Shown: positions 36,832-44,171 of the stretch, in pieces
Layout: every line of letters begins with the position of its first letter
Position numbering within the stretch: position 1 is the stretch's first letter
From: Niveibacterium sp. 24ML
Lineage (GTDB): Bacteria > Pseudomonadota > Gammaproteobacteria > Burkholderiales > Rhodocyclaceae
NCBI RefSeq assembly: GCF_026586805.1
Contig: NZ_JAPFHA010000021.1
Location: 35,780 to 99,779 of the forward strand
Direction: 5' to 3'
Length of the DNA: 64,000 bases
The notes under the pieces: generated by a model
Told to the model about the DNA's origin: nothing
Databases searched by the model: none
The model's input: only the letters and a program-made list of their open reading frames with translations
Made by a program: the position numbers and the translations under genes

Positions 36832-39669
36832 GTGTCCACCTTGCCCCATCCCGTCCATCCCGCTCGCCGCAGCCTTCGAGGTCTCCTGACTGCCGGGGCC
36901 ATGGCCGTGCTGCTGCCGTTTCAGGCCTTTGCGGCAGACCCCGACAAGGCCGCTCGCTTCTACGAAGACGCTTTGGCGCGCTACCAGCGCAACGACTATA
37001 CCGGCACCGTCATCCAGCTCAAGAATGCCTTGCAGCAAAACCGCAAGATGCTCGCCGCCCATGTCTTGCTTGGGCGTGCGCTGCTGGCCGTCGGCGACGC
37101 CGTGGGCGCGGAAACCTCATTCAACACGGCGATCGAGCTCGGTGTTGACCGCGCGGAAGTCGAGCTTCCGCTGGTGCAGGCGATTTATGCGCAGGGGCGA
37201 TTCGCCGAAGTCATCGCGCGCGGCATTCCTGCAGCCCTGCCGGCGAGTGTTCGTCAGGATCTGCTGATCGTTCGCGGCAGCGCTGAAGGCGAGCTCAACG
37301 ATCACCGCGCCGCAAAAAAATCCTTCGATGAGGCGCGTGCGATTGATCCGCGCGCGCCAACGCTGATCATGGCCGAAGCTTCGCAGGCGCTACGGGTGGG
37401 TGACTTGCCACGCGCGCTCTCGCTGTCGCAGCAAGCGATCACCCTCGCGCCGCAGCGCGCGGAAGCCTGGGCGGCGCGCGGCGCGGCCTTGGCGGCCAAT
37501 CGTCAGCAAACGGCCGCGCTGGATGCCTTTGGGCGTGCGCTGACGCTTGATGCAATGATGGTCGACGCCCGGCTCGCACGTATCGACATCTTGATTGAGC
37601 TTGATCGAGATGCTGAGGCCGCCAAGGATCTCGAAGTCCTGCGCACGCAAGCGCCTGCCGACCCTCGCGCGGCCTACCGTCGCGGGGTGCTTGCCGCGCG
37701 CAAGAACGACGTGGCCGGCGTGGCGCGCGAGATGGCGGAAGTCGTCAAGGCGATTGACGTGATCCCGCCGGAGATTCGGGCGCGGCGTGCGAACCTGCTG
37801 CTGATCGGCGGCATGGCGCATTACAGCCTGAACAATACTGAGAAGGCCCGCGCTAACCTCGAAAGCTTCCTGCGCCTGCAGCCCTACCACCCGGGTGCAA
37901 CGCGGATGCTCGCCGCTGCCTACCTCAGCAGTCGCGATGTCGCGCGAGCAACGACCTTGCTTGAGGACTACTTGCGGCGGGTGCCCGCCGATGCGCAGGC
38001 GCGTACGCTGCTTGGCTCGGCCTATCTGGTGCAGAAACGCTACGCTAAAGCCAGCGCCCTGCTGGAGCGGGCGGTAAGTCAAGGTAGCGCCGATGCAGGC
38101 ATGCGCGCCACGTTTGGCGCCTCGCTTGCGGGGCAGGGGCTCGATGCCCAGGCCGCCTTGCAGCTGCGCAGTGCATTCGAGACGAATCCTGCCGACCAAG
38201 CCATCGGTGCGTCGCTGGCTGTGCTGCTGCTTCAGCGCGGCGAAGCTGCGCAGGCGGTGGCGGTGCTGGATCGTCTCTTTGCCGCAAACCCGCGCAGCCC
38301 GATCGTGCTCAACCTGCTCGGCCTCGCGCGCGCGCGGGCCGGTGACCGCGCAGGGGCGCGCAAAGCCTACGAGGCCGCAATTGCGGTTGATCCTCGTTTT
38401 GACCCTGCTCGCCTGAACCTTGCGCGGCTCGACATCGCTGATGGCAATGCCGATGCGGCGCGTGCCCGCCTGCAACAAATGCTGCGCGAGCAGCCAGCAA
38501 ACGCCGATGCCCTGGTTGACCTGGCGCTGCTCGATCGACGCGCGGGCAAGGTCGAGAGCGCACAGAAGGGGCTGGAGAAGGCGATGGCTGTCGCGCCACG
38601 TCATCCGCGCGCGCCGCTGATCCTGATTGAAGACGCCCTGGCCGCGGGTGATTCCGCCACGGCAGTGAGAATCGCCCGCACGGCGGCGGCGGCCATGCCT
38701 TCGGATCTGCCGATTCTGCTCGCCTTGGCGCGCAGTCAACTCGCAGCCGGCGACACGGCACGTGCCAAGGAATCGCTCGGCGAGGCGCGCAAGCGTCTTG
38801 AGGGCGACCCGGCTGCGCTGGTGCAGATCGCGCGGATGCAGATTGCCGCCGCGCATCTTCAGGGTGCGGCTATCTCGGTCAGCAAGGCGCTTGAGGCGCA
38901 GTCCGACTTCCTCCCGGCGCTTGAACTCCAAGCCGAAATTTCACTGCGCAACAATGATTTGGCGCTTGCCGAGCGACAGGGGCGCGCGATCGTCGAGCGC
39001 TATCCCGGACGTGCCGCGGGCTATCAAGTCCTGGGCGATGTTGCGCTGAGCCGGGGGCAGATGGCAGCGGGGCTTGCACACCACCGCACAGCCTACGAAC
39101 GGGAGCGGACGGCCGACAATGCCTTGCGGGCATATCGCGCTTTCCTCGCGGCCGGCGAGCCTGCGCGCGGTTTGGCCTTGCTCCAGGAATACCAGCAGGC
39201 CAACAAGTCCAGTAATGACCTGCAGGTGCCGATCGCGATTGCCGAAGCCCAGATCCGCAGCGGCGACCTGAAGGCGGCCAAGGCGACGCTTGAGGCTTTG
39301 ATCAAGCGCTCGCCGCAGACGGGATTGCTGAACAACTACGCACTGGTGCTCTTGCAATTGGGGGACCCGGGCGCTCTTGGCGCGGCCGAGCGCGCATGGC
39401 GCGCAGCGCCGAATGATCCGCAGGTGATCGACACCTACGGCTGGGTGTTGGCCAAGACCGGGCAACTTGATCGAGGCTTGGGCTATTTGCGCGATGCGCG
39501 TTTGCGCAGCCCGCGCGACGCAGAGATTCGGTTTCATCTGGCATGGGTGTTGGCTAAGGTTGGGCGCATCAAGGAAGCGAGGGATGAACTGTCCCCTGTT
39601 CGATCTGAGCTCGCAAAACCAGGCATGCCGGAGGAGGCTCGCAAGCTTGCTGCGGAGCTTGGCGTGTGA
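36832..39669 (+). CDS. prsT: PEP-CTERM system TPR-repeat protein PrsT
   Basis: 945 aa from GTG 36832, chosen because it yields a signal peptide (about 34 residues ending FQAFA) followed by ADPDKAARFYEDALARYQ, the standard PrsT mature start. The rest is a long array of tetratricopeptide repeats to the C-terminus. PrsT occurs with the XrtA exosortase/PEP-CTERM exopolysaccharide system; its exact role is unknown. Here it is followed by a PEP-CTERM protein but no exosortase, prsK or prsR gene is in the window. The open frame upstream of the GTG is unlikely to be translated. Confidence 0.9.
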   Translation: MSTLPHPVHPARRSLRGLLTAGAMAVLLPFQAFAADPDKAARFYEDALARYQRNDYTGTVIQLKNALQQNRKMLAAHVLLGRALLAVGDAVGAETSFNTAIELGVDRAEVELPLVQAIYAQGRFAEVIARGIPAALPASVRQDLLIVRGSAEGELNDHRAAKKSFDEARAIDPRAPTLIMAEASQALRVGDLPRALSLSQQAITLAPQRAEAWAARGAALAANRQQTAALDAFGRALTLDAMMVDARLARIDILIELDRDAEAAKDLEVLRTQAPADPRAAYRRGVLAARKNDVAGVAREMAEVVKAIDVIPPEIRARRANLLLIGGMAHYSLNNTEKARANLESFLRLQPYHPGATRMLAAAYLSSRDVARATTLLEDYLRRVPADAQARTLLGSAYLVQKRYAKASALLERAVSQGSADAGMRATFGASLAGQGLDAQAALQLRSAFETNPADQAIGASLAVLLLQRGEAAQAVAVLDRLFAANPRSPIVLNLLGLARARAGDRAGARKAYEAAIAVDPRFDPARLNLARLDIADGNADAARARLQQMLREQPANADALVDLALLDRRAGKVESAQKGLEKAMAVAPRHPRAPLILIEDALAAGDSATAVRIARTAAAAMPSDLPILLALARSQLAAGDTARAKESLGEARKRLEGDPAALVQIARMQIAAAHLQGAAISVSKALEAQSDFLPALELQAEISLRNNDLALAERQGRAIVERYPGRAAGYQVLGDVALSRGQMAAGLAHHRTAYERERTADNALRAYRAFLAAGEPARGLALLQEYQQANKSSNDLQVPIAIAEAQIRSGDLKAAKATLEALIKRSPQTGLLNNYALVLLQLGDPGALGAAERAWRAAPNDPQVIDTYGWVLAKTGQLDRGLGYLRDARLRSPRDAEIRFHLAWVLAKVGRIKEARDELSPVRSELAKPGMPEEARKLAAELGV

Positions 39670-39748
39670 TGTCGGTCTTTTTTACGGCATTATGGTGTCG
39701 GCCTGCTTTGGCATTGTTTAGCATAGAAAAATCAATAAGTTACTGTTC

Positions 39749-39764
39749 TGGCGTGGCCTTTGCT
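39749..39764 (+). promoter_or_regulatory. Sigma-54 (RpoN) promoter for the PEP-CTERM gene
   Basis: TGGCGTGGCCTTTGCT matches the sigma-54 consensus TGGCACG-N4-TTGCW at all but two non-core positions. The invariant GG (39750-39751) and GC (39762-39763) are exactly 10 bases apart. It lies 53 bases before the ATG at 39817. PEP-CTERM genes in Betaproteobacteria are known to be controlled by RpoN with the PrsK/PrsR two-component system, so the site fits the gene it precedes. Confidence 0.85.
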
Positions 39765-39816
39765 TATAGTTGCTCAAAGCGCCGACAACCCGGGGCAGAA
39801 AGAGACAGGGCTTGAA

Positions 39817-40626
39817 ATGACGCAATCAAAGAAAATCTGGCTGGCAGCGGCAATTCTCGTTACGACGAGCCTGCCTGCCGCAGCGGCGTATAGCTGGTCC
39901 TTTGACACGACGACCAAGTGTGCTGTCGTTGGCGGCACCAGTTGCACAGTTTCTAGCTCGGGCCCGTCTGTGACCGCTACGACGTATTCCAATTCCGGTG
40001 GCTCAGGCGCGGATACGTCTTTGTATACGCTTGAGACCGGTTATATGTCGGTCTATTCGGGTTCAGGCTTGGGCGAAAAGAACCGCGATGCGTGCGGTTT
40101 GAGCGGCGCAGCTGCCAACTGTGATGTCAGTGAGGGTAATTCACCCGAGCATGCAATCGACAATAACGAGCGCTATGACTCGGTATTGATGAATTTTGGC
40201 GCGTCCAACAAGGTCGCGCTCACAAGCCTCTCCATCGGCTGGAAAGGCGCTGATTCCGATATGACCGTTTTGGCTTACACGGGAACGGGTGCCTGTGTTG
40301 CGGCGGGCAATTGTTCTTCTTCGCTGAGTTCCAGGAAATACAGTGACCTGACCAACCGTGGCTGGACGCTGATCGGTCACTATGCAGACGTCGCGGCGAA
40401 TGCGATTACGGGTATCAACGCAGGTAATGTCTCGTCAAGCCTGTGGTTGATTGGCGCGTTTAACCCCTTGGTCGGTGGTGATCCTGGCTGGAATGTGGGC
40501 AATGACGCGATCAAGTTGAAGACGATTGCCGGTGATGTGCCCGGCAAGGTGCCGGAACCTGCATCGCTGCTGCTGGTTGGGCTTGGGTTGATTGCGGCAT
40601 GCCGTGCGGGGCGCCGCCCCGAGTGA
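39817..40626 (+). CDS. PEP-CTERM sorting domain protein, exported
   Basis: 269 aa from ATG 39817. Signal peptide (MTQSKKIWLAAAILVTTSLP, cleavage after AAA), a Ser/Thr/Gly/Asn-rich body with no recognised catalytic domain, and a C-terminal PEP-CTERM sorting signal: VPEPASLLLVGLGLIA then CRAGRRPE. XrtA is expected to cleave at the PEP motif and retain or release the protein at the surface. Paired cysteines (CAVVGGTSC, CGLSGAAANC, CVAAGNC) suggest disulfides. Own sigma-54 promoter and own terminator, so expressed separately from prsT. Confidence 0.88.
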   Translation: MTQSKKIWLAAAILVTTSLPAAAAYSWSFDTTTKCAVVGGTSCTVSSSGPSVTATTYSNSGGSGADTSLYTLETGYMSVYSGSGLGEKNRDACGLSGAAANCDVSEGNSPEHAIDNNERYDSVLMNFGASNKVALTSLSIGWKGADSDMTVLAYTGTGACVAAGNCSSSLSSRKYSDLTNRGWTLIGHYADVAANAITGINAGNVSSSLWLIGAFNPLVGGDPGWNVGNDAIKLKTIAGDVPGKVPEPASLLLVGLGLIAACRAGRRPE

Positions 40627-40646
40627 CCGGGTCAAAGACTGCTCTG

Positions 40647-40692
40647 ACGTTTCGATAGAAACGTGTAACGCCGCGAAAGCGGCGTTTTTTTT
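40647..40692 (+). terminator. Tandem hairpins ending in a strong terminator
   Basis: First hairpin ACGTTTC-GATA-GAAACGT (40647-40664), then terminator AACGCCGC (40667-40674), GAAA tetraloop, GCGGCGTT (40679-40686) running into eight T residues. Confidence 0.92.
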
Positions 40693-40786
40693 GGGCGCAG
40701 GTTTTGGGCGGATTGCGCTCGATGTCGGTTTTGAAGGTGGGCCGGGCTAAGATTCCGACTCCGTTCCAGGTTGGAGAGGCGTGCCG

Positions 40787-41428
40787 ATGCGTGTGCTGAT
40801 GGTTGCAAACCCGAAAGGGGGCGTAGGCAAGAGCACGCTCTCGACCAATCTTGCTGGCCATCTTGCCTGGCGTGGTCAGGTCGATGGTTCAACCCGGGTC
40901 ATGCTCGGTGATGTCGATCGCCAGCAGTCGGCGCGGATGTGGTTGAGCCTCCGGCCGGCAGGTTTGCCAAGAATTGCGAGTTGGGCGCTCGAAGCCGGCC
41001 AGCCTGCCCGTCCGCCGAAAGGCACAACGCACGCGGTGATCGACACTGCGGCCGGACTGCACGGTGAGAAGTTGCGAGGCCTGGTCAAGCTGTCCCACGC
41101 CGTCTTGGTGCCACTTCAGCCCTCCATGTTCGACATTCTGGCGACGCGGGCATTTCTTGAGACGCTCGCTGAAATGAAGGCTGCTCGCGGGGTTCAGGTG
41201 GCGATCGTTGCGATGCGTATTGATCCGCGCACGCGCTCCGCTGAGCAACTGGCTCGATTCACTGATGGCCTGGGCTTGCCTGTGCTGGCTCACCTGAGGA
41301 ATACGCAGAACTACGTTCAATTGACGGCTCACGGCATGACCTTGTTCGATGTGCCGGAGTCGCGCGTGGCAAAGGACCGCCAACAATGGCAGCCGATCGA
41401 GCGGTGGGTGAAACTGGTCGACGACTAG
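40787..41428 (+). CDS. Orphan ParA-family ATPase
   Basis: 213 aa from ATG 40787; GGAGAGG at 40773-40779 gives proper spacing for this ATG and not for the GTG six bases earlier. Deviant Walker A NPKGGVGKST near residue 9, LGDVDRQQSA for Walker A' and VIDTAAG for Walker B. Compact, without the N-terminal HTH of plasmid ParA; no ParB nearby. Such orphan ParA/MinD-like proteins can position protein cargo. Cargo unknown. Stop shares CTAG with the convergent ABC gene. Confidence 0.85.
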   Translation: MRVLMVANPKGGVGKSTLSTNLAGHLAWRGQVDGSTRVMLGDVDRQQSARMWLSLRPAGLPRIASWALEAGQPARPPKGTTHAVIDTAAGLHGEKLRGLVKLSHAVLVPLQPSMFDILATRAFLETLAEMKAARGVQVAIVAMRIDPRTRSAEQLARFTDGLGLPVLAHLRNTQNYVQLTAHGMTLFDVPESRVAKDRQQWQPIERWVKLVDD

Positions 41429-43242
41429 GCTGCGGTCTCGTCTTTCGCCGCTTCTTGCTGCTGAAGCGCCCACATGGAGGCGTACTGGCCATTGGCAGCC
41501 AGCAGGGTTGTGTGTTGGCCGCGTTCGACGACTCTGCCATTGTCCAGAACGAGAATCTCGTCCGCATTCATGACGGTGGACAGGCGATGAGCAATCACGA
41601 TCGCTGTACGGCCCTTTGCTGCGGCTTCCAGTTGCGCCTGAATGGCCTTCTCGGTTTTCGAGTCGAGCGCGGAGCTGGCCTCATCGAAAATCAGGATGGG
41701 CGGGTTCTTCAGCAGCGCCCGGGCGATTGCGACGCGCTGCTTTTCGCCGCCCGAGAGTTTTAGCCCGCGCTCGCCGACGCGGGTTTCGTAACCGTCGGGC
41801 AGACGTGCGATGAAGTCGTGGAGTTGTGCGGCACGGGCTGCGTTCTCGACTTCTTCGGTACTGGCGCCCGGGCGACCGTACTCGATGTTGTAGCGGATCG
41901 TGTCGTTGAACAGGACCGTGTCTTGCGGAACGATGCCGATCGCACTCCGCAGACTGTGTTGCCTGAGTTCGCGAACATCGGTGTTCCCGACGACAAGGCG
42001 CCCCCCGGTAACGTCGTAGAAGCGGTACAGCAGTCGCGCGAGCGTTGACTTCCCGGAGCCGGAGTGCCCGACGATTGCGACGGTTTTTCCTGCGGGTACG
42101 CTGATGTTCACGCCGTGCAGGATCTGCCGATTCGGCTCGTAGGAGAAATCCACGTTTTCGAACCGTACGCCGAGGGAGCCTTTTGGTAATTCGCTCGCGC
42201 CCGGGGCATCCTCAACCTCGCGATTGGTCTTGAGCAGACCGAACATGCGTTCGATATCTGTCAGGGCTTGCCGGATTTCGCGGTACATCACGCCGAGGAA
42301 GTTCAGTGGAATGTAGAGCTGGATCAGGAATGCATTGACCAGGACGATGTCGCCGATCGTCATGCTGCCCCCCTGCACGCCCTGCACAGCGCGCCACATC
42401 ATGGCGGTGACGCCGCACGCGATGATCAGGGCCTGCCCAAGGTTCAGTGCCGACAAGGAATACTGGTTGCGAATCTGAGCAGCGATCCAGGTGCGCAGGT
42501 GTTTGTCGTAGCGCTGGGCCTCGAAGTCTTCGTTGTTGAAGTACTTCACCGTTTCATAGTTGATGAGGCTGTCGATGGCTCTTGCGTTGGCTGCGGAGTC
42601 CAGCTCATTGGCTTCCCGGCGCAAGGCGGTGCGCCAGTTGGTGACGGTGATCGTGAATGTGATGTAGAGCGTGAGCGTCGCAATCGTAATGAGGGCAAAG
42701 CTGGGTTCGTACTTCTTGAGCAGAATCCCCACGACCAGCGCGATTTCGACCAGTGTCGGCGCGATTGAATACAGCGTGTAGCTGATCAGCGAGCCGATGG
42801 AGCGGGTGCCGCGCTCGATGTCGCGGGTCAGACCGCCGGTTTGCCGTTCCAGATGAAAGCGCAGCGAAAGCGAATGCAGGTGGCGAAAGACTTCAAGCGA
42901 GATCCTTCGCACCGCTTCCTGCGTGACCCTGGCAAACACCGCTTCGCGTAATTCGGTGAAGAGCGAAGTGGAAAAGCGCAGCACGCCATAAGCGACGAGC
43001 AGGCTCGCTGGCACCATCATCAAGGCCTGCTCGCCGGTTAGCGAAAGGTCGTCGATCAGCTTCTTGAAGACCAGCGGCACCCCGACGTTTGCGAACTTCG
43101 CCGACAGCAGGCAGGCCAACGCAAAGCCAACCCGCCACCGATAGCGCCAGAGGTAGGGGAGGAGCGCTTTGAGCGTTTCGAGATCGTGGCGCTCAGCGCC
43201 GGAAGGTGGTGGAGGGGGGAGGCTGGATCCGCGTCGCATCAT
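41425..43242 (-). CDS. Atm1-type ABC exporter (fused membrane and ATPase domains)
   Basis: 605 aa from ATG 43242, preceded by TAGGA; the open frame continues upstream but is not family-like. Six-helix exporter domain (~40-330), then ATPase with [17 protein letters not shown], signature [15 protein letters not shown] and LIFDEASSALDSKTE. The segment DSLINYETVKYFNNE is diagnostic for the Atm1/ABCB7/HMT1 group, which exports glutathione-linked sulfur or metal conjugates. Probably a homodimer. Near, and divergent from, the TetR gene, but with no obvious functional link. Confidence 0.92.
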   Translation of the reverse strand: MMRRGSSLPPPPPSGAERHDLETLKALLPYLWRYRWRVGFALACLLSAKFANVGVPLVFKKLIDDLSLTGEQALMMVPASLLVAYGVLRFSTSLFTELREAVFARVTQEAVRRISLEVFRHLHSLSLRFHLERQTGGLTRDIERGTRSIGSLISYTLYSIAPTLVEIALVVGILLKKYEPSFALITIATLTLYITFTITVTNWRTALRREANELDSAANARAIDSLINYETVKYFNNEDFEAQRYDKHLRTWIAAQIRNQYSLSALNLGQALIIACGVTAMMWRAVQGVQGGSMTIGDIVLVNAFLIQLYIPLNFLGVMYREIRQALTDIERMFGLLKTNREVEDAPGASELPKGSLGVRFENVDFSYEPNRQILHGVNISVPAGKTVAIVGHSGSGKSTLARLLYRFYDVTGGRLVVGNTDVRELRQHSLRSAIGIVPQDTVLFNDTIRYNIEYGRPGASTEEVENAARAAQLHDFIARLPDGYETRVGERGLKLSGGEKQRVAIARALLKNPPILIFDEASSALDSKTEKAIQAQLEAAAKGRTAIVIAHRLSTVMNADEILVLDNGRVVERGQHTTLLAANGQYASMWALQQQEAAKDETAA

Positions 43243-43358
43243 TCCTATTCTACCCGCTTGCCCGCGGTTCGCCGGCTTCCGGCGCTGGTGCTTGCGATTG
43301 CCCACAAAGCCAGCCGCCGCAATGCTGCGCTGCACATACGCCTGCGTACGGAAATCTG

Positions 43359-43386
43359 TTGACAGTGCTTTGATCTGACGTATGAT
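43359..43386 (+). promoter_or_regulatory. Sigma-70 promoter of the TetR/fad cluster
   Basis: TTGACA (43359-43364), 16-base spacer, TATGAT (43381-43386): close to consensus. It reads toward the TetR-family gene starting at 43417. Confidence 0.8.
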
Positions 43387-43403
43387 TAAAACGAACGTTT
43401 GAA
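43386..43403. promoter_or_regulatory. Palindromic operator overlapping the TetR promoter
   Basis: TTAAAACGAACGTTTGAA is a near-perfect inverted repeat: AAAC-N4-GTTT core, with outer TT/AA also symmetric. It starts at the last base of the -10 box, so a bound protein would block transcription. It fits the published PsrA-type motif (C/G)AAAC-N2-4-GTTT(G/C), and a TetR-family gene follows directly, so autorepression is likely (inference). Confidence 0.72.
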
Positions 43404-43416
43404 CGCGGGGTGGGGT

Positions 43417-44154
43417 GTGGCGACGCAGACTGGTGAAACGCGAAGCGGGGGGGAGACCCGCGAGCGCATCCTCGATGTGGCGGAGGTGCTTTTCACCGAG
43501 CACGGCTTCGAGGGCACCTCGATGCGGCTGATTACCGGCAACGCTGGGGTCAATCTGGCGGCGGCGAATTACCACTTCGGTACCAAGGAAGCGCTATTTC
43601 AGGCCGTTTTCCATCGCCGGCTGACGCAGTTGAACCGGATGCGCCTCGATGCGCTCGATCAGATGGAGCTGGAGGCTGAAGGGCTGCCGCTCAAGGCGTC
43701 CCAGGTGCTGGAGGGCTTCTTTGGGCCGGTGCTGGCAATGGCGACCGATACCCGCCACGGCGGGCACACTTTCATGCGCTTGCTCGGGCGGACCTACACC
43801 GAGCCCGCGCAGTTCATTCGCAAATTCATGGCCGAGGAGTTCAGCGACGTGATCAGTCGTTACTCCGATGCGCTGCGCCGGGCACTGCCCGGGGTGCCGC
43901 TGGCCGAGATCATGTGGCGGCTGCATTTCATGATGGGGGCGGTGTCGTATGCCATTTCCGGTATCGATGCCCTGCAACTTGTCAGTGGCCGTTTCGATGA
44001 TGACCCGGCGCAGTTGGCGCCGCGGTTGATGTCTTTCCTGCTTGGGGGTTTGCGGGCTCCCCTTCCGGATTTGATTAGCCCGCACGCGCAGCTGCCGACA
44101 GGGGGTGTCGGGGACGGGGCGTTTGCTCCGGATTTTGGCGCTGCGCGCGCCTAA
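43417..44154 (+). CDS. TetR/AcrR family regulator of the fad cluster (PsrA-like)
   Basis: 245 aa from GTG 43417. N-terminal TetR HTH (ETRERILDVAEVLFTEHGFEG, then AAANYHFGTKEALFQ). The helical C-terminal domain (~80-215) presumably binds an acyl ligand. It directly precedes fadE, with 17 bases between, and its promoter carries an operator of the kind bound by PsrA, the acyl-CoA-responsive repressor of Pseudomonas. It is therefore the likely local regulator of beta-oxidation genes. A TTG at 43399 would lie inside the operator and is less likely. Confidence 0.86.
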   Translation: MATQTGETRSGGETRERILDVAEVLFTEHGFEGTSMRLITGNAGVNLAAANYHFGTKEALFQAVFHRRLTQLNRMRLDALDQMELEAEGLPLKASQVLEGFFGPVLAMATDTRHGGHTFMRLLGRTYTEPAQFIRKFMAEEFSDVISRYSDALRRALPGVPLAEIMWRLHFMMGAVSYAISGIDALQLVSGRFDDDPAQLAPRLMSFLLGGLRAPLPDLISPHAQLPTGGVGDGAFAPDFGAARA

Positions 44155-44171
44155 CGCTTAAGGAGATGGCG

